From CAYJHC01 sp964370035 (GTDB lineage Bacteria; Bacillota; Clostridia; Peptostreptococcales; Anaerovoracaceae), in assembly GCA_964370035.1 (NCBI GenBank), contig CAYJGT010000010.1:1-34315 (forward strand): 34,315 nucleotides of DNA, written 5' to 3'. The translations under genes were made by a program, and so were the position numbers. Shown here one piece after another: positions 8,752 through 16,531 of this stretch; the first letter of the stretch is position 1, and every line of letters begins with the position of its first letter. A model generated the notes under the pieces. It was not told the DNA's origin, made no database searches, and saw nothing but the letters and a program-made list of their open reading frames with translations.

Positions 8752-8922
8752 AAAATTAACATATGAAAATAGGTACGTGTTTCACTTCAGCAAATTAGTC
8801 CTTTCCTCACTTTTTCTAACTACTTTCTTCACTTAAAAATTAACAATTTTACGCTGGCAGTACTTTTCAATACTCACATTATTACAAATACATCTCACTT
8901 CTCTCCTATTCCGTAATCCATT

Positions 8923-8956
8923 AAAACAAGGTGCAACTATTGTTACACCTTGTTTT
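8923..8956 (-). terminator. Intrinsic terminator after the EF-G-like gene
   Basis: The arms AAAACAAGGTG and CACCTTGTTTT are perfectly complementary, extended inward by AAC/GTT around a TATT loop. The one internal mismatch is a G-U pair on minus-strand RNA, and the stem ends in U residues on that strand. Confidence 0.8.
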
Positions 8957-8982
8957 AAGCTACTATTTAACTAACTAATAAA

Positions 8983-10929
8983 TTAATGACTCTCTAAGTC
9001 AGCCTTATGTTCTGCAATTATTTTTTCAGCTAGGTTTCCTGGAACTTCATCATATCTTTCATGTTTCATTTTGAAGCTTCCCCTAGCCTGTGTCATAGCT
9101 CTAAGAGTTATTGCATAGTCAAACAGCTCGGCTTGAGGAGCTTCTGCAATTACAACTTGCCCTCCTCCTTTTGGAAGAGGTTCACCTCCCAAAATTCTGC
9201 CTCTACGTTTACTCATATCTCCCATTACATCTCCCATATATTCATCAGGGATTACTATTTCCACATGCATTATCGGCTCTAATAAGCAAGGTTTCGCCTC
9301 TACAATGCCCTTTTTAAATGCTAATGCTGCTGCTAATTTAAAGGCCATTTCATTAGAGTCAACATCATGATATGAACCATCATATAATTCCGCTTTTACA
9401 TTTACTACTTTACAACCTGCAAGAGGTCCTTTTTCCATAGATTCTTTTATGCCCTTTTCAATTGCTGGAACATAGTTCTTTGGAATTGAACCACCAAACA
9501 ATGATTCAGTAAATTCAAATTCTTCAGCTGATGGCGAAAACTTTACATGGACATCTCCATATTGGCCAGCTCCACCTGATTGTTTTTTGTGCTTTCCTTG
9601 TACATCAGATGTTCCCTTTATAGTTTCTCTATATCCTATTTTTTGTGGAATTATATTAATTTCAACTCCGAACTTATCTTTTAGCTTGGCAATGATTGTT
9701 CCAATTTGGATATCACCTTGACCTCCTAGTAAAGTCTGATGAGTTTCTACATTTCTTTCAACCAAAAAGCTTGGGTCTTCTTCTTTTAACTTATTAAGTC
9801 CAACCCCAACCTTTTCATCATCTCCCTTTGTTTTTGGTTCGACAGCCACGTAATAGGTAGGCTCTGGAAATTTAATCGGCGGGAATTTAATTATATCATT
9901 TTTCAGACAAAGAGTGTCTCCAGTTTTAGTGTGTTGAAGTTTAGCTATTGCAACAATATCTCCTTCTTCTACAAGATTTGTATCTTCTCTTTGCTTTCCT
10001 TTTAGGAAAAACATGGTTCCGATTTTTTCCGAATGTTCTGAAGTAGAGTTATAGACTTCTTGGCCTGATTTTATACTTCCTGCAATTACTTTAACCAGAG
10101 AAACTTTTCCTAATACAGAGTCTGCAACTGTTTTGAACACGAAAGCTGCTAAATCTCCCTCTGGGTCAACTTTTACTAATATGTCTTCGTCTTTTCCATT
10201 AACAGCTGGATACTCTGCATGATCACTTGCCTTTGGAATAAGTTCAATTAATCTATCTAGTAATTGTTCTACTCCCTCACCTTCTGTTGCAGAGCAAGTA
10301 AATACTGGAGAAATGTCCCCATTTGTTATTGCCATAGATAAACCTTTTTCATATTCTTCTTGCGTAAATTCCCCTGCTTCGAAGTACTTATCCATTAGTT
10401 CTTCATCTTCTTCTGCTATAAGTTCATTAACTTCTTCTTTATTATTAAAGTCAACAACCGTATGACCAAACTTTTCCTTTAAATCTGCAACAACTTGGTC
10501 TACATCAACTCCATCTTTATCTATTTTGTTAATCAAGAAAAATCTTGGAACGTCGAACTCTATACAAGTTTCCCATGCTTTCTCAGTTCCTACTTGAATT
10601 CCTGAAGATGCATCTACTACAATTACAGCAGTTTCAACTGCTCTAAGTGCAGAATCAACCTCTCCAATGAAATCAAAAAATCCCGGTGTATCTATAAAGT
10701 TAATTTTAACTCCATTGTACTTCACGGGAACAATTGAACTAGAAAGAGAATGTCCCTTTTCTATCTCCTTTTTATCATAGTCAGAAACAGTGTTACCGTC
10801 TTCGACTCTTCCTAATCTGCTTATTTCACCTGTAGCAAGCAGGGCAGCCTCAATTAAGGTAGTTTTGCCTACGCCGCCATGTCCTGCCAATGCGACGTTC
10901 CTAATAGTGTCGTTTTTAAAGCCTTTCAT
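8983..10929 (-). CDS. EF-G-like translational GTPase (second-type EF-G)
   Basis: The 648-residue protein has a GTPase domain with P-loop GHGGVGKTT, DTPGFFDF and NKID, followed by EF-G domains II to V; the GGAGQYGDVHVKF and GYRETI segments match domain IV. Canonical EF-G has AHIDAGKTT at the P-loop, so this belongs to the divergent EF-G-like (FusA2-type) group found alongside true EF-G in many clostridia and actinobacteria. Its role, perhaps ribosome recycling or stress translation, is not settled. ATG at 10929 follows AGGAGGT at an ideal distance, so I reject a start seven codons upstream. It has its own promoter (10972-11000) and terminator and appears monocistronic. Confidence 0.88.
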   Translation of the reverse strand: MKGFKNDTIRNVALAGHGGVGKTTLIEAALLATGEISRLGRVEDGNTVSDYDKKEIEKGHSLSSSIVPVKYNGVKINFIDTPGFFDFIGEVDSALRAVETAVIVVDASSGIQVGTEKAWETCIEFDVPRFFLINKIDKDGVDVDQVVADLKEKFGHTVVDFNNKEEVNELIAEEDEELMDKYFEAGEFTQEEYEKGLSMAITNGDISPVFTCSATEGEGVEQLLDRLIELIPKASDHAEYPAVNGKDEDILVKVDPEGDLAAFVFKTVADSVLGKVSLVKVIAGSIKSGQEVYNSTSEHSEKIGTMFFLKGKQREDTNLVEEGDIVAIAKLQHTKTGDTLCLKNDIIKFPPIKFPEPTYYVAVEPKTKGDDEKVGVGLNKLKEEDPSFLVERNVETHQTLLGGQGDIQIGTIIAKLKDKFGVEINIIPQKIGYRETIKGTSDVQGKHKKQSGGAGQYGDVHVKFSPSAEEFEFTESLFGGSIPKNYVPAIEKGIKESMEKGPLAGCKVVNVKAELYDGSYHDVDSNEMAFKLAAALAFKKGIVEAKPCLLEPIMHVEIVIPDEYMGDVMGDMSKRRGRILGGEPLPKGGGQVVIAEAPQAELFDYAITLRAMTQARGSFKMKHERYDEVPGNLAEKIIAEHKADLESH

Positions 10930-10971
10930 ATCTAGACCTCCTAAACTCATTAATAACTATAAATTACTAAA

Positions 10972-11000
10972 AGTATACTCTTTTACCAGTAAAATAGCAA
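10972..11000 (-). promoter_or_regulatory. Promoter of the EF-G-like gene with palindrome in the spacer
   Basis: On the minus strand TTGCTA (10995-11000) and TATACT (10972-10977) are 17 bases apart. The spacer contains TTTTAC-TG-GTAAAA (10981-10994), an inverted repeat where a dimeric repressor could bind. The promoter match is good; the operator is an inference. Confidence 0.62.
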
Positions 11001-11212
11001 GTCAAAATTTCTATATTAAGTCTCACCAATTCACTCATTAAACAAAACACCCATCAATTTATCCATTCATTCATAATAAATTTTACCCTTTCAAAAAATT
11101 CATCAATTAATTCTTTATATCCACCAAAATTTCTACTAAACTATTTACTATAATTAACAAATTACTATATAATGCATATGTATTCATAATTATAATTATT
11201 TATAGCGAACTG

Positions 11213-11258
11213 ATGCTCTGCCAGTATTGCTCAGTAAACCTTCGCAATGCCAGGTAGC
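11213..11258 (+). repeat. Dispersed palindromic repeat, copy 2
   Basis: It matches 6991-7051 in opposite orientation: ATGCTCTGCCAGTATTG with TCAGTA, then CTTCGCAATG with CAGGTAGC. About 11 bases between the blocks in copy 1 are absent here. It lies in the intergenic region upstream of the DJ-1 gene. Confidence 0.75.
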
Positions 11259-11371
11259 TTATTATGCTTTTTAATTGAACCTTCTATAAAAAAGAAAAGC
11301 ACTTCTATAAATTATATCTAGATTATGGGATAAACTTATTTCACATAAGCGTTAATGAGAAAGGCTATCTA

Positions 11372-12007
11372 ATGAATAAAAAAATACTAATCTTAGTTCC
11401 TAAGGGATTTGAATTGTTAGAGTTATCATCTTTTACTGATGTCTTTGGTTGGGCCAAAGAACATGGTAAACTTAATGTTGATTTTACAACTATTGGTTTT
11501 TCAAATGAAATAAGCGGAGCCTTTGGGTATACTTTCCATCCTAATTTAATCATTGAAAGTACTTTTGATTTAACAGAAAAAAAGCTTAACGAATTTGTTG
11601 CTTTGGCAATTCCTGGCGGTTTTGAAAACTCTGGTTTTTTTGAAGAGGCATACCATAATCAAACTCTTGAATTAGTACGATATTTCCACAAAAAAAATAA
11701 ACCTATTGCGACTGTGTGTCTAGCTTCTTTTATTCTAGGAAAAGCAGGAGTTTTAAATAACAAAAATGGCACAACTTATAATCTTCTAAATGGCCGAAAA
11801 CAAAGACAACTTGCCTCTCTAGGAGTAAATGTGGTTGATTTCCCCATTGTAGTAGACGGTAATTTAATCACTTCATATGGCCCTTTTACTAGCCCCTATG
11901 TTGCCTTCACCTTACTTGAACTTTTAACTTCAAAAAATGAAACAGAGCGTGTTATGAAAATCATGGGATATCCAACAAGAAAAATTCCTTGCTTCACTTC
12001 AAAATAA
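11372..12007 (+). CDS. DJ-1/PfpI-family protein
   Basis: The 211-residue protein has the class I glutamine amidotransferase-like fold: an N-terminal strand KKILILVPKGFELLE with the usual acidic residue near position 14-17, LAIPGGFENSGFF, and a nucleophile elbow TVCLASF with Cys116. Members are proteases, deglycases or redox chaperones; which applies is not visible, and the residue after the Cys (Leu) is not that of the classical ICxG elbow. It stands alone on the plus strand, between the divergent EF-G-like gene and the convergent gate-protein pair, with GAGAAAGG ahead of its ATG. No clear terminator is visible in the 164 bases after it. Confidence 0.82.
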   Translation: MNKKILILVPKGFELLELSSFTDVFGWAKEHGKLNVDFTTIGFSNEISGAFGYTFHPNLIIESTFDLTEKKLNEFVALAIPGGFENSGFFEEAYHNQTLELVRYFHKKNKPIATVCLASFILGKAGVLNNKNGTTYNLLNGRKQRQLASLGVNVVDFPIVVDGNLITSYGPFTSPYVAFTLLELLTSKNETERVMKIMGYPTRKIPCFTSK

Positions 12008-12171
12008 TCCAAAATATAGTTCATCTGGCATTTTCGCCTTTATTTATTGCCTGCTAACCCTATACAACTTATATATTTTTTAAACCTAGCAAAATAAAGA
12101 AAATATACAAAGCCTAAAATATTCAGTTTCTTTACTTTTACAAACCTGCTAGTTTATCATCTAACTTTCAA

Positions 12172-12651
12172 TTACTCGTTTGGCGCGGGAGCCACAGTTG
12201 AAAGCTTTTTAATCCAATGAGTCCTGGATAAAATAATAGTAACAACCAAAGCAAGTAATACTCTCCCTATAGTAATTACCCACACATTGGCACCTATAAT
12301 TGCAAAGAGAAAAGCAGTTTCAATCACACCATGACACATATACATAAAAATTCCAATTGTTGTAAAGTCTCGTTTAGATAAGGGATCCGTTTTATTCAGC
12401 TCAATCAATGTCCCGGCACCGTAAGTAACTCCCATTACTACCCCAACTAACAAGGGAAATACCGCTTTTTGACTTACACCTATCAACTTTCCTATAAAGG
12501 AAAGTTTCTTTGCAATCTTTGCCATAATATTAAGTTTAATTAATGTTTCAATAATTAAAAATAATGGAACCAATATAATCATTACATTAACAACCATTGA
12601 AATTGTACCATTTAGCATTTCATCAAAAATAAAATTCCAGCTTTCTGACAT
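12172..12651 (-). CDS. Gate-domain (nucleoside-recognition-like) membrane protein, second half
   Basis: The 159-residue, highly hydrophobic protein has about four membrane segments and matches the gate / nucleoside-recognition domain style (LLVGVVMGVTYGAGTLIEL). Its ATG overlaps the stop of the upstream partner by one base (TAATG), which implies coupled translation. The two proteins probably form the halves of one transporter or channel. Related pairs include SpmA/SpmB and YjiH-like proteins; the substrate is unknown and the family name does not prove nucleoside transport. Confidence 0.75.
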   Translation of the reverse strand: MSESWNFIFDEMLNGTISMVVNVMIILVPLFLIIETLIKLNIMAKIAKKLSFIGKLIGVSQKAVFPLLVGVVMGVTYGAGTLIELNKTDPLSKRDFTTIGIFMYMCHGVIETAFLFAIIGANVWVITIGRVLLALVVTIILSRTHWIKKLSTVAPAPNE

Positions 12652-13082
12652 TAAAATACACCTCCAATCCAGCCTACTATAATCCCTGTAATAATTGCCA
12701 TAGTAACCCTAAGCAATATTATTTTACCTGCAGGATATCCAATCTTTTGTGCAAGGGCAGACTCTACCGGAAGGGAGTGAGCCATTAGAGAAATCATTGC
12801 AATTGTGGTAATTGCTGAAGCAGAAAAATCAAAGGAGTTAATTCCTGCTACTACTCCATATTCATCAGTAAAAATTCCTGTAATAATTGGAACTGAAGCT
12901 TCTGCTGGAAGGTTAAATATTTTCATAACAGGCTCAAAAATATTGCTTAACCATCCCATAATAGGTGAGTACTTAAGAATAACTACCAATATATAAATTG
13001 GTATCATAATTTTAAACAGCATCAATCCTGTTTTTATTGCCTTTAACATTCCATCTTTAACTATGGATATTAGAACTTTCAT
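12651..13082 (-). CDS. Gate-domain (nucleoside-recognition-like) membrane protein, first half
   Basis: The 143-residue membrane protein begins with an amphipathic KVLISIVKDGMLKAIKTGLMLFK segment, then membrane helices and a gate-domain core (VPIITGIFTDEYGVVAGINSF). Start ATG at 13082 has AGGAGGT eight bases upstream. It is translationally coupled to the gene at 12172-12651, and both show the same gate-type motif pattern around a Gly-rich helix break. A two-gene transporter of unknown substrate is the likely reading. A terminator for lysS lies upstream, so it may have its own promoter, which I could not define. Confidence 0.75.
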   Translation of the reverse strand: MKVLISIVKDGMLKAIKTGLMLFKIMIPIYILVVILKYSPIMGWLSNIFEPVMKIFNLPAEASVPIITGIFTDEYGVVAGINSFDFSASAITTIAMISLMAHSLPVESALAQKIGYPAGKIILLRVTMAIITGIIVGWIGGVF

Positions 13083-13156
13083 TCTACCTCCTACTTCTGT
13101 AGTTAATCTTTACTCTATTTTTCTACAATTCCTATACCTTCTTATTAATAAAGAGC

Positions 13157-13191
13157 TTTTAAAAAAGGGAAAAGCACAAGCCTTTCCCTTT
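13157..13191 (-). terminator. Intrinsic terminator after lysS
   Basis: AAAGGGAAAAGC (13164-13175) pairs with GCCTTTCCCTTT (13180-13191). The single mismatch becomes a G-U pair on minus-strand RNA, and a run of U follows the stem on that strand. It ends the ligase-racemase-greA-lysS unit. Confidence 0.8.
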
Positions 13192-13271
13192 AATTTTTAC
13201 TCTCTATGTTTGCGATTCAATAATATGCAAAGCCCTCCTTGTAAAAGGCTATTCCTGCTTATCTGCACAAA

Positions 13272-14807
13272 TTAATGTTTATCCATAGGTTTCATAGTCG
13301 GGAATAGTATTATATCCCTAATACTAGCTGCATTTGTTATTAACATTATAACTCTGTCTATTCCAATACCAAGCCCCCCTGTTGGTGGAAGCCCTACTTC
13401 TAAAGCATTTACGAAATCTTCATCCATTGGATGCGCTTCATCGTCCTCACCAGTGTCCAGTTGAGATTGTTGCTCTTTAAATCTCTCGTACTGATCAATA
13501 GGATCATTTAGCTCTGAGAAAGCATTTGCTATTTCCCAACAATTTACATATGCTTCGAATCTTCTTGTTATCCTAGGATCTTCTGGGTCTCTCTTTGATA
13601 ACGGTGAAATCTCAACTGGATGTCCCGTTACAAATATTGGACCATCTAAATATCCAGGCTCCTCTTCACAGTATTCTTCAAACATTTCCGCAAGTATCTT
13701 TCCACGAGATAAGCCTTTTACATCGGCTTTATTCATCCCTGCTTTTATTGCGGCTTTTTGAGCCTCTTCATCAGTAACAATTGTCTTAAAATCAACTCCA
13801 GTAATCTCTTTAACGGCTTCTCCCATATCAATTTTTCTCCATGGAGGTGTTAAGTCAAACTTCTTTCCTTGATACTCAATTACCATTGATCCCGTTGCCT
13901 TAAGGGCAGCCTTTGACACAACTTGTTCTGTAACTTCTATCATATCATCCATGTCTCCATAGGCCATATAACACTCCATAGAAGTAAACTCTGGGTTGTG
14001 GTTTCTATCCATTCCTTCATTTCTAAACATTTTACCCATTTCATAGACTCTATCTAGGCCCCCAACAGTTAGCCTTTTTAGGTAGAGTTCATTTGAAATT
14101 CTAAGTTTCATATCAATATCTAGTGTATTGTGATGAGTTGCAAAAGGTCTCGCATTTGCTCCTCCTGCTATGGTTGTAAGTATTGGGGTATCTACTTCTA
14201 AATATCCAAAGTCATCTTCAAGCACTTTCTTTATTTCTTTTATGATTTGAGATCTCTTTACAAAAGTGTCTTTTACATCCGGGTTCATTATTAGGTCAGT
14301 GTATCTTTGTCTATACCTTATATCCGTATCTTTTAACCCCTGCCATTTATTCGGAAGCACTTGTAACGACTTAGACAATAAAACAACTTTTGAAGCTTTT
14401 ATTGAAACTTCTCCATGTTTTGTTTTAAATACGGTTCCTTCTACGCCTACAATGTCTCCAATATCATACGAAACAAACCACTTATAATCATCTTCTCCAA
14501 TTACATCTTGTCTAACATAAGACTGAATTCTTCCTTCTTTATCTTGAATATCTATAAAAGAAGCTTTCCCCATATGTCTGTTTGCCATTATTCTTCCCGC
14601 TATTGAAACTTCTTCGCCTTCAATTTTCTCGAAGTTGTCTTTTATAGTTTTGCTGAAGTCTGTTACATTCCAATTTTCAATCAAAAAAGGATTTCTTCCG
14701 TTTTCTTGTAGATCCTTAAGTTTTTCTCTTCTAATTCTTCTTTGTTCACTTATATCTTCTTGAGTCAATTCTTCTTGCTCAATCTCATTGTTCTTATTGT
14801 CTTCCAT
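13272..14807 (-). CDS. lysS: Lysyl-tRNA synthetase, class II
   Basis: The 511-residue enzyme charges tRNA-Lys. An N-terminal acidic stretch is followed by the OB-fold anticodon-binding domain (about 55-165) and the class II catalytic core. Motif 2 is FRNEGMDRNHNPEFTSME and motif 3 is GLGIGIDRVIM; the protein ends in the typical FPTMKP. I chose ATG at 14807, preceded by TGGAG at six bases, over a TTG four codons upstream. It is last in the unit with greA, a common firmicute pairing. The 103 bases before it show no T-box consensus. Confidence 0.96.
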   Translation of the reverse strand: MEDNKNNEIEQEELTQEDISEQRRIRREKLKDLQENGRNPFLIENWNVTDFSKTIKDNFEKIEGEEVSIAGRIMANRHMGKASFIDIQDKEGRIQSYVRQDVIGEDDYKWFVSYDIGDIVGVEGTVFKTKHGEVSIKASKVVLLSKSLQVLPNKWQGLKDTDIRYRQRYTDLIMNPDVKDTFVKRSQIIKEIKKVLEDDFGYLEVDTPILTTIAGGANARPFATHHNTLDIDMKLRISNELYLKRLTVGGLDRVYEMGKMFRNEGMDRNHNPEFTSMECYMAYGDMDDMIEVTEQVVSKAALKATGSMVIEYQGKKFDLTPPWRKIDMGEAVKEITGVDFKTIVTDEEAQKAAIKAGMNKADVKGLSRGKILAEMFEEYCEEEPGYLDGPIFVTGHPVEISPLSKRDPEDPRITRRFEAYVNCWEIANAFSELNDPIDQYERFKEQQSQLDTGEDDEAHPMDEDFVNALEVGLPPTGGLGIGIDRVIMLITNAASIRDIILFPTMKPMDKH

Positions 14808-14910
14808 GTTATTCTCCAATATTTTTTTATTAAAATTCCTCTAAAAGAATTTCTGTCAGTTTAGTTTTTTAATGTAGTTCAGTAAACAAAAGTTTTTTGA
14901 ACTTATTATT

Positions 14911-15390
14911 TTAGTTTATTTTTAAAATTTCATAGTTTCTTTTTTGTCCAGCAGAGACATCAATTGTTACAACTTCTCCTTGGCTTTTCCCCAATAAAGC
15001 TTTCCCAACTTCACATTCATTTGAAATGATTCCTTTTAATGGATCCGCCTCTGTTGTTCCAAGTATCGTATACGTAGTAACTATTTCTTTTTCTCCACCA
15101 GTAACTTTAACTTCAATTTGACTACCTTCACTAACTTTCCCTTCCACATGTTTTTTATCTTCAATGAACTCTGCTTTACGCAAAATTTCTTCATGCTTTT
15201 TAATTTTTTCTTCTAATTCTGCCTGCTCATTTTTTGCTGCATCGTACTCAGCATTCTCTGAAATATCACCATGCTCTCTGGCTTCTTTAATTCTTTGCGC
15301 AACCTCTGGTCTTTTTATGGCAATCATTTCCTCATATTCTGCTTTTATTTCCTCATAACCTTTTTTCGTTAATAATATCTGCTCTGACAT
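14911..15390 (-). CDS. greA: Transcription elongation factor GreA
   Basis: The 159-residue protein (the usual GreA length) starts MSEQILLTKKGYEEI and has the long N-terminal coiled coil (about 8-75) carrying HGDISENAEYDAAKNEQ, whose acidic residues at the tip stimulate transcript cleavage by stalled RNA polymerase. The C-terminal FKBP-like domain ends with VGKALLGKSQGEVVTIDV. ATG at 15390 has AAGGAG six bases upstream; an upstream in-frame start lying inside the racemase gene is unlikely. It sits 22 bases after the racemase stop and 103 before lysS. Confidence 0.96.
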   Translation of the reverse strand: MSEQILLTKKGYEEIKAEYEEMIAIKRPEVAQRIKEAREHGDISENAEYDAAKNEQAELEEKIKKHEEILRKAEFIEDKKHVEGKVSEGSQIEVKVTGGEKEIVTTYTILGTTEADPLKGIISNECEVGKALLGKSQGEVVTIDVSAGQKRNYEILKIN

Positions 15391-15412
15391 TTTCTTCTCC
15401 TTCATTCTATTT

Positions 15413-16498
15413 CTAAATAAAATCAATCTTTACATTTGAATTATTTGTTATAAAAACTACACTTGCATAATTCACTTCGAAGCTTACTATATCCCCTACC
15501 TTTAGTTCTTCGCTTACGTCTTCTATATCTAGTATTGTATGATCGCTTGATGCTCCTAATACTTTAATATTATCATTTTGTGGAAAAATACTATCAATAT
15601 AAGCATAATCCACTTTTCCGACTGCAATCAATGCCCTCTTTCTAACTCCACTATCAATATATTCTTGTTTTTTACCAAAAGCGTCATATCCAATTTCTCC
15701 TACTGGATAGCTTGGTTTGTTTTTTATTTCTACTATTTCTGCTTCAAGAACAAATGTGTCTTTATGCATATAATCCATATTATACCCATAAAGTTCCGGA
15801 AGGTCTTTAGCAATTATTATTCCTTCACCTATTCTAAGATGGTTAATGCGCTCCGGCATATTATCTTCAAGTAACCTTGGGATCGAATTTGTTGCCCCGC
15901 CTGAAATTATTTCTACTTTTCTCCCAATAATCTCTTCGATTTTTTCAGTATCTGTAATTAATTCTTTTAACTTTTCGGGAGTACCAAGAACTGCTCCATA
16001 ACAACCAAGATTAGTTCCTGTACCTGCAAGGTGTAAATTATCAAGCTCATTCTCAACCATTAGTGCTGCATTTATTAGTTCGCTCTTGTCCCAAAATCCT
16101 TCCCTCAAATCCCCTAAATCAATCATCAGAATTACATTATGGATTTTTCCAGATTCTTTAGCTGCTTGGTTCAAAGCCTTTAGCACTTCAATCTCACTAT
16201 TCAAACTATAATCTGCAATTTCCACTACTTCTTTTACTTCTGAAAGCATAGGAATTCTAATTGCCATAAGAGGAATTTTTACTCCAGCATTTTTGGCAGC
16301 CACCAATTGTTCTAATCTTGAGGAGCCTAAAAAAGCTGCGCCACCTAGCTCAAACTCTTTGCTACATTTAGAAATACCCGTATATCCTTTGATTACCCCA
16401 GTAACCTTAATTTTCTTTTCTTCGCACCTCTTAATAATCTGTTCAACATTATTTCTAAACTTCTTTAAGTCTACTACAACTCTTGGATAATTTGCCAT
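15413..16498 (-). CDS. orr: Alanine-racemase-like PLP enzyme, probably ornithine racemase
   Basis: The 361-residue protein has an N-terminal PLP-binding barrel with the Schiff-base lysine in VTGVIKGYTG (Lys37) and later strands AAFLGSSRLEQL, MIDLGDLREGFW, EIISGGATNSIP and HLRIGEGI, followed by a C-terminal beta domain. This pattern resembles the ornithine racemase of amino-acid-fermenting clostridia rather than biosynthetic alanine racemase, whose lysine motif is usually KANAYG. Ornithine racemase feeds D-ornithine into reductive fermentation. The partner genes of that route (ornithine 4,5-aminomutase) are not in the window, so substrate remains an inference. Start ATG has GGAGG nearby. It follows the acyl-CoA synthetase-like gene by 33 bases. 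Confidence 0.72.
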   Translation of the reverse strand: MANYPRVVVDLKKFRNNVEQIIKRCEEKKIKVTGVIKGYTGISKCSKEFELGGAAFLGSSRLEQLVAAKNAGVKIPLMAIRIPMLSEVKEVVEIADYSLNSEIEVLKALNQAAKESGKIHNVILMIDLGDLREGFWDKSELINAALMVENELDNLHLAGTGTNLGCYGAVLGTPEKLKELITDTEKIEEIIGRKVEIISGGATNSIPRLLEDNMPERINHLRIGEGIIIAKDLPELYGYNMDYMHKDTFVLEAEIVEIKNKPSYPVGEIGYDAFGKKQEYIDSGVRKRALIAVGKVDYAYIDSIFPQNDNIKVLGASSDHTILDIEDVSEELKVGDIVSFEVNYASVVFITNNSNVKIDFI

Positions 16499-16531
16499 CT
16501 ATGCCTCCACATGTTCCTATTTCTTTCAATT

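Larger units (their letters stand above)
10930..11371. other. Gene-free divergent intergenic region
   Basis: This 442-base, very AT-rich gap separates the divergent EF-G-like and DJ-1 genes. It contains the EF-G-like promoter (10972-11000) and the second dispersed repeat (11213-11258). I see no further gene or RNA. Confidence 0.6.

Noticed and set aside
8848..8880. Possible third copy of the dispersed repeat (CTGGCAGTACTTTTCAATAC)
   Set aside because: Only short scattered matches to the other two copies; not distinguishable from chance.
10930..10950. Seven-residue longer start for the EF-G-like protein
   Set aside because: The extension would cover the AGGAGGT ribosome site that clearly serves ATG at 10929.
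14808..14910. T-box or lysine riboswitch before lysS
   Set aside because: The gap is only 103 bases and lacks the T-box bulge consensus or any lysine-riboswitch-like core.
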